The notes under the pieces were generated by a model. It was given only the letters and a program-made list of their open reading frames with translations. It made no database searches and was not told where the DNA came from. The position numbers and the translations under genes were made by a program. A stretch of DNA of 64,000 nucleotides from Gordonia mangrovi (GTDB taxonomy: Bacteria; Actinomycetota; Actinomycetes; Mycobacteriales; Mycobacteriaceae), in NCBI RefSeq assembly GCF_024734075.1, contig NZ_CP102850.1, positions 3,286,001 to 3,350,000 of the forward strand, written 5' to 3'. Positions 35,018 through 44,307 of the stretch are shown one piece after another. The stretch's first letter is position 1, and the number at the start of each line of letters is the position of its first letter.

Positions 35018-35092
35018 GGCTTCCGGCCAATCCGTTCGTTGGGCTGCCCTGCGGTGACTTGGCCACGACAAACCCGTGTAGGAAGACTATGC

Positions 35093-35135
35093 CCAACCGC
35101 TTCATGTTCTGCAAGGCAGAACTTGGAGCGGTTGG
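35093..35135. promoter_or_regulatory. Nested dyads in the IclR/alcohol dehydrogenase intergenic region
   Basis: The inner dyad GTTCTGC-aag-GCAGAAC (35106-35122) is a perfect 7-3-7 repeat containing TTCTG-N5-CAGAA. The outer arms CCAACCGCT/AGCGGTTGG (35093-35101, 35127-35135) flank it symmetrically. Confidence 0.8.
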
Positions 35136-35197
35136 CGGTGATTCTTTCCCGGCGTCAGCCGTACGATGCTGGCGGACGACAATCGAGAGGAAAGACT

Positions 35198-36295
35198 GTG
35201 GCTGGCAAACAGACTGAGCCGTTCGGGTTCGGCTTCGCTGCGCCGACGAGCGTCATCAGTGGGTTGGGCGCGGTAGCGAATATCCCGGCCTTGGTCGAGT
35301 CCTTGTCACCGACACGGATCGCGGTGGTTGCTGATCGCGGTGTGGCAGAAGCCGGACTGCTCGATCGCGCGCTGGACGGTGTCGGATCGATCGGGACGGT
35401 CGAGCTGGTAGGTGTGAATCCCGACGTCGCGTCGTGCGACCTCGCCGCGGAGTCCGCTCTCGAGGCCGGCTGCGATGCGGTTATCGCGGTGGGTGGCGGC
35501 AGCGCGCTGGGGCTGGCCAAGGGTGTTGCACTCAGGCTGACCAACCCCGGCAGCATCCTGGATTACGAGGGTGTCGGCAAAGCTGCGCTGGCGCCCGCGC
35601 CGTCTATCGCGGTGCCGACCACGGCCGGTAGCGGCAGCGAGGTGTCCAACGCCCTGGTGCTGCACGAGAAGGGCCGTCCCCGCGAGGTGATCGTCCGTGG
35701 CGCCGGCTATGCGCCGGACTACGCGATCTTGGATGGCCAACTGCTCGTAGGCCTACCCCACGCCCCGATGCTCTATGCGGCCCTGGATGCCTTGAGTCAT
35801 GCCTTCGAAGCCATGTGGGTCAAGGGGCGCAGCCTCTTCACCGATGCGCTCGCCGAGAAGGCGGCGCTGACGATCTTCGACGTCCTTCCCGCGGCTCTCT
35901 CGAGCCGCGAGGAGGGCCTGCTCCAAGCGCTCCTCGAAGCAAGTACCGCGGCCAACCTCGCCTGCGGCAATTCAGGTCTCGGGCTGATTCACGCAATGAC
36001 ATGCGCACCATCCGTGCCTCTTGCACACGGATACCAGAATGGTGCCCTGCTGAAGAGCGTGGGCGATTTCAATCGTCCCGTGATGAGCCCGACGCACGCC
36101 GCATTGGTGGATCGCCTGCCGCAGTTTTTCGCGGACATCGACTGGAAGGGCCGTTTCGAGGAGTCCGACCTGGCTGGTTCCGACGTCGACGCCATCGTGG
36201 TGGCGAGTACCCAACACCCGTTCCGGAACAACAATCTTCGCGCGACGTGTGACGACGACATCCGGGCCATCGTCGCTGCAGCTCATGCCAACTAG
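35198..36295 (+). CDS. Iron-containing alcohol dehydrogenase
   Basis: A 365-residue group III alcohol dehydrogenase. NAD-binding AVGGGSALGLAKGVAL and the loop PTTAGSGSEVSNA are clear. Metal-ligand histidines are expected in DALSHAFEAMWV and LAHGYQNGALL. The family includes maleylacetate reductases and 1,2-propanediol-type oxidoreductases. GTG 35198 with GAGAGGAAAG upstream is used; the frame continuing back to 34484 is a shadow of the IclR gene. It lies 10 bp before an ALDH gene, under the nested dyads. Confidence 0.88.
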   Translation: MAGKQTEPFGFGFAAPTSVISGLGAVANIPALVESLSPTRIAVVADRGVAEAGLLDRALDGVGSIGTVELVGVNPDVASCDLAAESALEAGCDAVIAVGGGSALGLAKGVALRLTNPGSILDYEGVGKAALAPAPSIAVPTTAGSGSEVSNALVLHEKGRPREVIVRGAGYAPDYAILDGQLLVGLPHAPMLYAALDALSHAFEAMWVKGRSLFTDALAEKAALTIFDVLPAALSSREEGLLQALLEASTAANLACGNSGLGLIHAMTCAPSVPLAHGYQNGALLKSVGDFNRPVMSPTHAALVDRLPQFFADIDWKGRFEESDLAGSDVDAIVVASTQHPFRNNNLRATCDDDIRAIVAAAHAN

Positions 36296-36305
36296 AGGAG
36301 AAGTC

Positions 36306-37778
36306 ATGACAACCACCATCCCGACGCTGCCGATGCACATCGGCGGCGAGGACTCCGTGGGTTCCGCCGGCCGTTTCATCGAGGCAGAGAATCCCGCCAC
36401 CGGCGAGGTGATCGCACAGTTTCCGGCAGGCAACGCAGATGACGTCGACGCCGCGGTGGCGGCGGCCCGCGATGCCTTTCCCGGCTGGTCGCGCATCGAC
36501 CCCATGCAGCGAGCGCGCATCCTCAATCAGCTCGCCGATATCATCGTCGAGAATGCCGATGAGCTGGCGCATCTTGATGTCACCGACAACGGTAGCCCCA
36601 TCCGGGAGATGCGAAATGACGCTTTTGTCGGCGCAGCTCAGCTCCGCTACTACGCCGGACTGATTCTGCAGCTGCGTGGCCACACAGTGCCGACGGGCCA
36701 AGGGCGTCTCAACTACTCCTTGCGGCAGCCCTGGGGCGTCGTCGCGCGAATCATCCCGTTCAATCACCCGTTCATGTTTGCCGCATCGAAGATCGCCGCA
36801 CCCTTGGCGGCCGGCAACACGGTGGTCATCAAACCGAGTGAGTTCACCAGCCTGTCCGCGCTGCGTCTGGGCGAACTGGCCAAGGAGGTACTTCCCGACG
36901 GCGTTTTCAATGTCGTCACGGGCTATGGGCACGAGGCCGGGGACGCACTGGTTGCGCACCCGGACATCCGACGGTTGGCATTCATCGGGTCTGCGGCGAC
37001 AGGCCGGGCCATCCTGCGCCGTGCCGCCGAGGTCAGCGTCAAGCACGTGACCCTCGAGCTCGGTGGCAAGAACCCACTTGTCGTGTACCCGGACTCGGAC
37101 ATCGACATCGCCCTCGATGCTGCGACCCGGGGTATGAACTTCACGTGGCAGGGGCAATCGTGTGGTTCGACGTCGCGGCTCATTGTCCACAAAGACATCT
37201 ATGCCGAGTTCGTTGATCGGCTGGGAGCCAAGCTCGACGACCTGACCAGCGGATCGCCCGCCAGTGAAGACACCGATACCGGGGCCATCGTCAGCCAGGC
37301 CCAGATGGACAAGGTCCTGTCCTACATCGATGTCGGTCGCGATGAGGGCGCGCGGCTGGTCGCGGGCGGAAGTTGTGTCAGCGCCGACGGGCTCGACGCC
37401 GGGCGGTTCGTGCGGCCGACTCTGTTCGCCGATGTGGATCCCGCCTCACGCCTTGCTCAGGAGGAGATTTTCGGGCCGGTGCTGGCCGCGATGCCATTCG
37501 AGGACTACGACGACGCCATCCGCATCGCGAATATGGTCGAGTACGGACTGACCGCGAGTATCTTCACCCGTGATCTGGACCTGGCCCACCGGTTCGCTCA
37601 TGACGTCGAGGCCGGCTATGTCTGGGTGAATGATGTCTCCCGGCACACACCGGGCACCGCTTTCGGTGGATTCAAGAACAGCGGTCTGGGGCGCGAGGAG
37701 GATATCGAGGAACTCGAGTCATACACGCAATCAAAGAATGTCCATGTGAACTTCGGCGGCCAGCGGCGCTCGGAGTGA
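36306..37778 (+). CDS. Aldehyde dehydrogenase
   Basis: A 490-residue ALDH with IIPFNHPF, IGSAATGRA, LELGGKNPLV, catalytic Cys286 in GQSCGSTSR, and EIFGPVL. ATG 36306 follows GAGGAGAAG closely. It is coupled to the Fe-alcohol dehydrogenase, so the pair can oxidise an alcohol to an acid. PFNHPF in place of the common PWNYP marks a branch related to betaine/phenylacetaldehyde-type enzymes, without giving the substrate. Confidence 0.87.
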   Translation: MTTTIPTLPMHIGGEDSVGSAGRFIEAENPATGEVIAQFPAGNADDVDAAVAAARDAFPGWSRIDPMQRARILNQLADIIVENADELAHLDVTDNGSPIREMRNDAFVGAAQLRYYAGLILQLRGHTVPTGQGRLNYSLRQPWGVVARIIPFNHPFMFAASKIAAPLAAGNTVVIKPSEFTSLSALRLGELAKEVLPDGVFNVVTGYGHEAGDALVAHPDIRRLAFIGSAATGRAILRRAAEVSVKHVTLELGGKNPLVVYPDSDIDIALDAATRGMNFTWQGQSCGSTSRLIVHKDIYAEFVDRLGAKLDDLTSGSPASEDTDTGAIVSQAQMDKVLSYIDVGRDEGARLVAGGSCVSADGLDAGRFVRPTLFADVDPASRLAQEEIFGPVLAAMPFEDYDDAIRIANMVEYGLTASIFTRDLDLAHRFAHDVEAGYVWVNDVSRHTPGTAFGGFKNSGLGREEDIEELESYTQSKNVHVNFGGQRRSE

Positions 37779-37875
37779 CGACAAAGGCGCGACCCGCTGA
37801 TGCCTTTCAGGGTTCGCGACGACTACGCCGACTGTGAGTCCTGGGGGATTCGGCGAGAGAGATTGAGGTATCTCC

Positions 37876-38313
37876 ATGAGCGTGACAACAGGAGTCATGA
37901 CCGACGAACAGCGCGTCTCAGTGGCCAAGGAGTTTCTCCTTCGCCTCGACACCGGCGGTGACACGTTGGAACTCTTCGATGACGACGCGCTGTACTACTT
38001 CCCCAAGAGGGGGTTGATGCGTGGCAAAACCGAGATCAAGAAGTTCTTCGAGCAACTGTCCACCATGATCGAGAGCATCGAGCATCATGCGATGTTCTAC
38101 AACGTGGTGGTGCAGGGTGACCTCGTCGTGTTGGAGGGGACCAGCCACGGGACGACGTCTGACGGCGTCGAGTGGCGTGCGGGGATCACGCACGCCGGCA
38201 ACTGGTGTGACGTTTTCGAGATCCGGGACTTCAAGATCCATCGCCTCTCGACCTACCTCGACCCGGACTATGCGAGTGCAGACACCGCGCGCTATCCCTG
38301 GCTGAATTCGTAG
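37876..38313 (+). CDS. NTF2-like/SnoaL-fold protein
   Basis: A 145-residue cone-shaped alpha+beta barrel protein: FLLRLDTGGDTLELFDDDALYYFPKRG, GKTEIKKFFEQLSTM, then strand-rich VVVQGDLVVLEGTSHGTTSDG. The fold serves isomerases, dehydratases, cyclases and ring-hydroxylase small subunits. It lies between the ADH/ALDH pair and the ring-cleavage genes. A longer fold relative is encoded at 57796. Function unknown. Confidence 0.78.
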   Translation: MSVTTGVMTDEQRVSVAKEFLLRLDTGGDTLELFDDDALYYFPKRGLMRGKTEIKKFFEQLSTMIESIEHHAMFYNVVVQGDLVVLEGTSHGTTSDGVEWRAGITHAGNWCDVFEIRDFKIHRLSTYLDPDYASADTARYPWLNS

Positions 38314-38389
38314 GCAGATACAGGGCCATCGGGACTGACTCACGCGGGAGGGGGACCGCTCGCCGAGGCGGCCCAACGTGCCAGCACAG

Positions 38390-38404
38390 TTCTGTTGTAC
38401 AGAA
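38390..38404. promoter_or_regulatory. TTCTG-N5-CAGAA dyad, ring-cleavage operon
   Basis: TTCTG-TTGTA-CAGAA matches the inner dyad of the IclR divergent promoter in both arms and spacing. It is centred about 55 bp before the dioxygenase start. Confidence 0.75.
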
Positions 38405-38451
38405 TCACGCTTCTCTGGGTTGAGTGAGCTGGGCAGTATGAAGGGATGAAC

Positions 38452-39591
38452 ATGGGTACCTCTCCGGTCCAATTGCAGGCGGTACAGGCGCCAGGGCAAC
38501 CGGACGTCACTCCAGATCTCGAAGATCTTTATCGCAATTTCGAGAAAGAGATGTTGGTTCCATTGTGGACCGAGATCGGTGACCTGATGCCGAGCCACCC
38601 ACGATCGCAGGCGAAACCACACCTGTGGCGGTGGAGCAACTTGCGTGAACTGGCTGCCCGGGCCGGAGATCTGGTTCCTGTCGGGCGTGGCGGTGAGCGT
38701 CGCGCCATCGCTTTGGCGAACCCGTCACTGGGGGGACGACCGTTCGCGACACCGACGTTGTGGGCGGCGATCCAATATCTTCTGCCGGGAGAGGATGCCC
38801 CCGAACATCGGCACACTCAGAACGCTTTCCGCTTCATTGTCGAGGGAGAGGGCGTGTGGACCGTCGTCGGCGGGGACTCGGTAGCGATGCGCCGCGGAGA
38901 CTTCTTGCCTCAGCCGGGCTGGAACTGGCACGCGCACTACAACGTCTCCACTCGCCCGATGTCGTGGATCGACGGTCTCGACATTCCTTTTCAATATCTG
39001 GCCGACACCCAATTCTTTGAATATGGGCGCGAGGAGATCCCGGACGATGAGAAGGTATCGGGTGATCTCTCACGTTCGGAGCGGCTTTGGGGATACCCGG
39101 GGCTCAGGCCTCTGTCAGAGCGGATCCCGAGCTCGGGGACTCCACTGCTCTCCTACAAGTGGGAGTACACCGATCGGGCCTTGGCGGAACAGCTTGCCGT
39201 CGGGGCAGACGGATTGGGAGGCGGGCTGCTGGACCCGGGGCACGCAGCGATTCGATATACCAATCCCGTGAACGGTGGTGACGTTCTGAGCACTATTCGC
39301 GCCGAGATGCATCGAGTCCTTCCGGGTGTCGAGACCCGACCGCGACGCGAAGTCGGCTCGTCGGTCGTGCAGGTCTTCGACGGTTCGGGAACGGTGACCG
39401 TGGGGAACGAAACGTGGAGCGTTACGCGCGGCGACCTGTTCACCGTTCCGTCGTGGAAGGACTTCTCGGTGCGGTCTGAGGCCGGCGCAACCGATTCGGA
39501 CTCCGGCGCGCTGGATCTGTTCCGGTTCTCGGACTTGCCGGTGTTCGAAGCTCTTGGACTTTACCGCTCGACTGTGGAGGAAAACCGATGA
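38452..39591 (+). CDS. Gentisate 1,2-dioxygenase-family ring-cleavage enzyme
   Basis: A 379-residue bicupin. The N-terminal cupin carries the iron site (His119 and His121 in EHRHTQNAFRF, a further His in WNWHAHYN), matching gentisate and salicylate/1-hydroxy-2-naphthoate dioxygenases. The C-terminal cupin (VFDGSGTVTVGNETWSV) has no His pair, as usual. GAAGGG abuts ATG 38446, so ATG 38452 is preferred. Cotranscription with fumarylpyruvate hydrolase and maleylpyruvate isomerase genes argues for gentisate, cleaved to maleylpyruvate, as the substrate. Confidence 0.9.
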   Translation: MGTSPVQLQAVQAPGQPDVTPDLEDLYRNFEKEMLVPLWTEIGDLMPSHPRSQAKPHLWRWSNLRELAARAGDLVPVGRGGERRAIALANPSLGGRPFATPTLWAAIQYLLPGEDAPEHRHTQNAFRFIVEGEGVWTVVGGDSVAMRRGDFLPQPGWNWHAHYNVSTRPMSWIDGLDIPFQYLADTQFFEYGREEIPDDEKVSGDLSRSERLWGYPGLRPLSERIPSSGTPLLSYKWEYTDRALAEQLAVGADGLGGGLLDPGHAAIRYTNPVNGGDVLSTIRAEMHRVLPGVETRPRREVGSSVVQVFDGSGTVTVGNETWSVTRGDLFTVPSWKDFSVRSEAGATDSDSGALDLFRFSDLPVFEALGLYRSTVEENR

Positions 39592-40412
39592 AGTTCGCAA
39601 CAATTCGTACACCTGAGGGCAATCGTGCCGTCCGCAAGGACGGCGACGTCCTGGTGGATCTGGGCTATTCGGATCTCGGTGAACTGATGGCTGACACCAG
39701 TCTCGCTGCGGCGACGCCGACCGGCCCGACCTGGTCGCTGGAAGGGGCAGATTTCGCCCCCACCGTTCCGTCGCCCGCGAAAGTTGTGTGCGTAGGACAC
39801 AACTACCGCAATCACATTCTCGAGATGAAGCGGGACCTTCCCACATACCCCACACTGTTCACGAAGTTCGCCAGCACACTGATCGGCCCGTACGACGACA
39901 TCGTCAAGCCCGATGAGACCGACGCTCTGGACTGGGAGGTCGAGCTGACGGTAGTGGTTGGTGATCGGGTCCGGAGAGCGACCGAAGCGCAGGCCACTGC
40001 GGCAATCGCGGGGTTCACCATCATGAACGACATCTCCATGCGCGACTGGCAATTCCGCACCATCGAATGGACGCAGGGGAAGATCTGGGATTCCTCGACC
40101 CCGGTGGGTCCGTGGCTCGTGACGCCTGACGAGCTGCCCGGTGGAGTTCGGCCGGCGGTAGCCGTGCGGACGACGGTCGACGAGCAGGTGATGCAGAACG
40201 ATGACACCGGCACCTTGCTCTTCGATCCCGTGTACCTCGTGCAGTACGTGTCCACGCTCGTAGAGCTCCGTCCGGGCGACCTGATCGCCACCGGCACCCC
40301 GGCCGGCGTGGGTCATGCACGGGAGCCAAAGAACTACCTGAGGGGCGGGGAGACCGTCACGACCGAGATCGAGAACATCGGCCGGTGCATCAACAGGATC
40401 GTCAAGGAATGA
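39588..40412 (+). CDS. Fumarylacetoacetate hydrolase-family protein, likely fumarylpyruvate hydrolase
   Basis: A 274-residue FAH enzyme that would split fumarylpyruvate to fumarate and pyruvate. Conserved parts are CVGHNYRNH, the metal-binding DWEVELTVVVGD (Glu/Glu) with MNDISMRDWQ (Asp), and LIATGTPAGVGHA. Its ATG overlaps the dioxygenase stop (ATGA). Placement between the ring-cleavage dioxygenase and the isomerase fits the last step of the gentisate pathway. Confidence 0.9.
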   Translation: MKFATIRTPEGNRAVRKDGDVLVDLGYSDLGELMADTSLAAATPTGPTWSLEGADFAPTVPSPAKVVCVGHNYRNHILEMKRDLPTYPTLFTKFASTLIGPYDDIVKPDETDALDWEVELTVVVGDRVRRATEAQATAAIAGFTIMNDISMRDWQFRTIEWTQGKIWDSSTPVGPWLVTPDELPGGVRPAVAVRTTVDEQVMQNDDTGTLLFDPVYLVQYVSTLVELRPGDLIATGTPAGVGHAREPKNYLRGGETVTTEIENIGRCINRIVKE

Positions 40413-41032
40413 GTCGCGAACTCGCCGATTCGCTTCGCTGGTCCGACGACGGTACCGACTTGTTCCTCGGCTTGACGGACGGTCTGAGCGAGTCAAAATT
40501 CGACAGTGCAAGCGCGCTTCCCAACTGGACCCGACGCCACTTGGTCGCTCACGTCGCGGCCAATGCAGATGCCCTGTGCAATCTCGTTCACTGGGCTGCC
40601 ACCGGTGAGGTCACGCCGATGTATTCGAGTGCCGAGGAACGCGCGGCGTCGATCGAGCAAGGAGCCACCCTCTCGGGGCCCGAGCTCAACAGGTGGGCTC
40701 ATGCCGCTGCAAGCAAGCTCGGCGGCATGATGGGTGGCCTGTCGGAAAGCCAATGGTCCGCAGAAGTGACCACGGCGCAAGGCCGGGTGGTTCGCGCCAC
40801 TGAGATCCCGTGGATGCGCGCACGAGAGGTGTACGTGCACTCGGTTGACCTGCGCCTCGGCGCCGAGTTCGCGGAGCTGCCAGAGGCGTTCCTGCATGCT
40901 CTCAGCGAGGACGTGATCCGCAAACGCGGTGAGGTGCCTGATGTCGAAGCGGATCTGCCGCAGCGCGTCGCCTGGCTGACCGGCCGGCCCAGTGGCCTCG
41001 ACGACGCACCTGATCTCGGCCCCTGGCTGTGA
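40409..41032 (+). CDS. Mycothiol-dependent maleylpyruvate isomerase
   Basis: A 207-residue MDMPI-fold enzyme converting maleylpyruvate to fumarylpyruvate with mycothiol as cofactor. The zinc ligands of the Corynebacterium enzyme (His52, Glu144, His148) align with His48, Glu140 and His144 at a constant offset of -4. The ATG overlaps the hydrolase stop (ATGA). It completes a compact gentisate pathway operon and is a strong marker of an actinobacterial host. Confidence 0.93.
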   Translation: MSRELADSLRWSDDGTDLFLGLTDGLSESKFDSASALPNWTRRHLVAHVAANADALCNLVHWAATGEVTPMYSSAEERAASIEQGATLSGPELNRWAHAAASKLGGMMGGLSESQWSAEVTTAQGRVVRATEIPWMRAREVYVHSVDLRLGAEFAELPEAFLHALSEDVIRKRGEVPDVEADLPQRVAWLTGRPSGLDDAPDLGPWL

Positions 41033-41079
41033 CCGTTCCAGCTCGCTGACATCGGTGATCTGGCCATTCGCCACTCGTT

Positions 41080-41114
41080 CAAGGCGCGCGGCGCGGTCGC
41101 GCGCCTTGGCTTTT
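41080..41114 (+). terminator. Rho-independent terminator of the ring-cleavage operon
   Basis: The stem CAAGGCGCGC/GCGCGCCTTG is followed by GGCTTTT, about 50 bp past the isomerase stop. It is one of the few sites here with a short U-tract. Confidence 0.85.
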
Positions 41115-41523
41115 GCGCGTCGCCCTCGGACCTGTCTTGCGGGGTGGCGCCCGAGCGGTGCCGGCTACGAATCCGACGTGCCCGATAGTGCTCGAGCCGG
41201 CCACCACTCGACTGTGGAATGAATTTATTAGACTGAGCCGCAACAGGTTTCACATCATTTCGAACCGGTGCGGCGAAGACACCACCGAGGGTTCTCCCAC
41301 GCCGGTGATCGGTCGCCGGCGATCCGGGTGGCCTCTTTCCTAGTCGCCCTCTTCCTCGTGCCCAAGCCGGCGCACCGTGGTCCCCATACCGGGGGTAAGC
41401 GACATCAGCACGTCGCGCGGGATGGAACAGGCCACGTCGGTTCGTGCGACAACCAGAGTCGCTGGCCACCGCCGGGCGTCTCGGCGCATCCGCGAAAAAC
41501 AAAGTTGCTGTTGGCCTTCACTT

Positions 41524-41557
41524 CGACATGCGCCGGGTCTGGACCCGGCGCATGTCG
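41524..41557. repeat. 34-bp palindrome in the long spacer
   Basis: The left arm CGACATGCGCCGGGTC and its exact complement are separated by only 2 bp. This is much tighter than the terminators in the window. It lies mid-spacer, far from any stop codon. Confidence 0.8.
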
Positions 41558-41831
41558 TCGCACACCGCGGGCCTCGCCGCAATCTCGTTGCGTGCCTGCG
41601 GATGCGCCGACCTGGTCCGGAATGTCAACGGACACCGGCATCACCTGTCGTAACCTGCCACCACGCGTCTGGCTGGTTGATCGCCGGTGCGGCGGGGAGA
41701 AATCGCAAGCCTTTGCGCTCTGGAACGCGGACTTTCGCGCACTGAGCGGCATGCCACGTACGGGTCGTGTTCGTCGCATGTCGACGCCGTCCGGGGAATG
41801 ATCTGCCGGCAAACCTTGCGTGGTTCCGAAT

Positions 41832-41871
41832 ACCGTAATACAGTCATTCAGTCGGCGGTGATCTGGACCAC
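41832..41871 (+). promoter_or_regulatory. Composite operator (copy 2) of the MFS gene
   Basis: ACCGTA-A-TACAGT (41832-41844, one mismatch) is followed by the second dyad GTGATCTGGACCAC (41858-41871). The two centres are 26.5 bp apart. The second element has a GTG-N8-CAC form like CRP/GlxR sites. Confidence 0.75.
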
Positions 41872-42064
41872 AGCAACGGAGTCGAGTGGCACAGGCCGCA
41901 GCGTCCGTCAGTCGTCAGGGAAGGAACCGTTGAGAGGACCTCGACGCCAGTTCTGAGTTATGTGACCACCGGCCGATGGCCCGAGAGTTCGCGACGTGCC
42001 GAGGCCGAAACCGGGTTCGTAGCCCGCTCGAATTCAGGATTTTCGACCCAACATGGAGGAAGAT

Positions 42065-43525
42065 GTGAGCAAGAATACGATCGGGGTAGCCGATCCGGAG
42101 AAGGAGCGCGAGATTGTCGCGCGACTTGAACGGGTGCCCTTCAAGGGGATGATGGTCGTCTACGTCCTGACCCTCGGCATGGCGGTGCTGTTCGATTTCG
42201 CCAATGACATGAGCCTGTCGTACGTCGCTCCGACACTTCAGGAGAACCTCGGATTCACGGTCGACAACATCGCCTTCCTGGTGAGCACGACCCTGTTCGG
42301 GACGGTGGTCGGAGCTTGGCTGGGTGGCCGGATCGCCGACCGGGTCGGACGCATGCGCGTGCTTCGCTGGTCGTTGTTCATCGGTTCCGCCGGAACGATG
42401 AGCTTCGCGCTTATCGACGGCGTGGCGGTCTTCGTCGTCCTCAGGTTCTTGAGTGGTGTGGCCCTGGGTGCTCTCTACATCGTGGCCATCACGTATCTGA
42501 TCGAGATCAGCCCGCGCGCGCAGCGCAACGCCCGGACGGCGTTCGTCGGATTCTTCGGTACGGCGTCTGTTGTGGTGATCTCGGCGTTCGCCCGGGTTGT
42601 GGTCCCGCTCGGTGACTACGGCTGGCGCTTGGTCTTCATTTTCGGCGGGGTCGGATTGCTGTTCCTGTTGCCGATGAAGTTGATGCCGGAGTCGCCTCTG
42701 TGGCTCGTCTCGCGCGGCCGCAACGCCGATGCGGAAGCCGCGATGCAGGCGCTCGAACGGGGACATGACCTGCCGGAGTACACTCCGGAGCGACTGGATC
42801 AGGCCGCGAGCCCCACACCGGCGGGAGCCGCGTCGGCAGCACGCACGGACGAGGCCGACGAGGTTCGGCCGGGCAAGTACGTCGACCTGTTTCGCGGACG
42901 TCTCGTTGTGCCGACATCCCTGCTGATGGCTCTGTGGACGCTCTACATCTTCGTCGCGGTGTCGTTCAACGTGTGGCTTCCGACGATGCTCAGCCTTCGC
43001 GGGTTCTCCACCGAGCAACTGCTCACGATCTCGTTCCTCGGTACTATCGGACAGCCCGTCGGTGCGCTTTCGATGATCGTCATCACTCGGTTCATCCGCC
43101 GCTGGATCGCGATGTGTGTGGTGTCCGCGATCGGTATCCTGGCCGCGTTCGTGTTCGCGACGACGTCGGTGACCGTGGTGCTCAGCATCGCTGCGTTCAT
43201 GATGATGTTCACCTTCGGAGCTTTTGTTCCCCTCGCGAACCTCACCACCGCAGAGGAGTATCCGGCTGCGCTGCGCGCCTCGGGTGCCGGGTTCACCTAC
43301 GGGTTCGGACGCCTGGTCAACGTGGCCGGTCCGTTCCTCATCTCCACGATCTTGGCAGCGGTCGGCGCAGCGGCCGTGTCCTGGCTGCTGGCCGCGATCT
43401 GGGCCGCGGTTGCCGTGATCGCGCTCGCGATCCGCTTCCGTCCGGGTCCGCGGATCTACATCGCGGACGCGGAGGAAGACCAAGTTCGCACCGGCGTTCC
43501 GGAGCCCAAGGGGGCGACGGTGTAG
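42065..43525 (+). CDS. MFS transporter, aromatic acid/metabolite:H+ symporter type
   Basis: A 486-residue permease with about 12 membrane segments and a long hydrophilic central loop. Motif A is GGRIADRVGRMRVL and helix 4 is LSGVALGALYIVAITYLIEISPR. It is closely similar to the MFS at 58552 along its whole length (LERVPFKGMM..FDFAND vs LERVPLDWRM..FDFADQ). GTG 42065 lies 4 nt after GGAGGA; the upstream ATG overlaps that site. A composite operator precedes it. It probably imports a pathway substrate. Confidence 0.88.
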   Translation: MSKNTIGVADPEKEREIVARLERVPFKGMMVVYVLTLGMAVLFDFANDMSLSYVAPTLQENLGFTVDNIAFLVSTTLFGTVVGAWLGGRIADRVGRMRVLRWSLFIGSAGTMSFALIDGVAVFVVLRFLSGVALGALYIVAITYLIEISPRAQRNARTAFVGFFGTASVVVISAFARVVVPLGDYGWRLVFIFGGVGLLFLLPMKLMPESPLWLVSRGRNADAEAAMQALERGHDLPEYTPERLDQAASPTPAGAASAARTDEADEVRPGKYVDLFRGRLVVPTSLLMALWTLYIFVAVSFNVWLPTMLSLRGFSTEQLLTISFLGTIGQPVGALSMIVITRFIRRWIAMCVVSAIGILAAFVFATTSVTVVLSIAAFMMMFTFGAFVPLANLTTAEEYPAALRASGAGFTYGFGRLVNVAGPFLISTILAAVGAAAVSWLLAAIWAAVAVIALAIRFRPGPRIYIADAEEDQVRTGVPEPKGATV

Positions 43526-43562
43526 CCGACAAGCTGTCACCGGGCCTCGATCAGAGGTTCAG

Positions 43563-43617
43563 GCGCGGGCTGAGGGAGCGGAGGCGCGAGTGGCGCATCC
43601 CAACCTTCAGCCCGCGC
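43563..43617 (+). terminator. Terminator after the MFS gene
   Basis: An 11-bp stem GCGCGGGCTGA/TCAGCCCGCGC with a long 33-nt loop, 38 bp past the MFS stop. Confidence 0.5.
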
Positions 43618-43704
43618 TTCGCTGTGTGAGGCGCCGGCGGCGCGAACCGATGGGCGTACGCACAGCGGCTTCGGGATCGGTTGGTGCTCCGGTAGCCTTG
43701 CCGC

Positions 43705-44307
43705 ATGGCAAACGGAGTGCGCGAGCGTGCACGAGATGCACTCCGCGCGGAGCTCGCAGATACTCTCAGCAGGTACTTCGCCGAACGTGGTTTTGACGAG
43801 GCCACAGTGGACGAGGCTGCCAAGGAGGCCGGCATCTCCCGCGCGACCTTCTTTCGCTACTTCGCATGCAAAGAAGACGCGGTTCTCGCCTCGCTGGAGG
43901 CGTCGTCGATCGACTACGGGGCTCTGCTCGAGGGTCTCCCGCCCATCGTCGGGGAGAGTCCCTGGGGCTTGATGCATCGGATGTTTACCGAGGCAGTGGC
44001 CCATGCGCGGGAGGACTCCGAGCCCGAACGTTCTCGCTTACGGATGATTCATACGACACCGGCGCTACGCGCTCGTCTGGCGCAGCGATACCTCACGCAC
44101 GAGCGAAACATCGCACCGGTGCTGGCACAGCGAATCGAACGGCCCGAAGCGGCAGGCCCGTTGATTGCTGCCGGCCTCGCGGGCCTCGACTATGCGTGGC
44201 GCCTCTGGGCCACTGGAGAATGTCCCTCGATCCGTATCGCGGTCGATCGGGTCTTCAACGATCTCGCCGATGCAGGTGGAACCGTCGAGCGTGCTCAGGT
44301 CCGCTAG
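43705..44307 (+). CDS. TetR-family regulator
   Basis: A 200-residue regulator. The HTH at about residues 20-60 reads ATVDEAAKEAGISRATFFRYFACKEDAVL, and the C-terminal domain has the helical MftR/TetR_C pattern. It converges on and overlaps by 4 bp the end of the XdhC-like gene. No obvious operator was found immediately upstream. It could regulate the neighbouring MFS or molybdenum hydroxylase genes. Confidence 0.88.
   Translation: MANGVRERARDALRAELADTLSRYFAERGFDEATVDEAAKEAGISRATFFRYFACKEDAVLASLEASSIDYGALLEGLPPIVGESPWGLMHRMFTEAVAHAREDSEPERSRLRMIHTTPALRARLAQRYLTHERNIAPVLAQRIERPEAAGPLIAAGLAGLDYAWRLWATGECPSIRIAVDRVFNDLADAGGTVERAQVR

Larger units (their letters stand above)
41033..42064. other. 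Long spacer between ring-cleavage operon and MFS gene
   Basis: About 1 kb without a supported gene; the frames found on both strands have no recognisable domains. It contains the terminator at 41080, a 34-bp near-perfect palindrome at 41524 and the operator region at 41832-41871. Confidence 0.55.

Noticed and set aside
34484..35197. Upstream extension of the Fe-alcohol dehydrogenase frame
   Set aside because: It runs antisense through the IclR gene and the divergent operator; GTG 35198 with a good ribosome-binding site is the start.
41915..43540. Open frame of 541 codons on the minus strand
   Set aside because: It is antisense to the MFS transporter, with a highly charged, repetitive Arg/His/Asp composition typical of a shadow frame.
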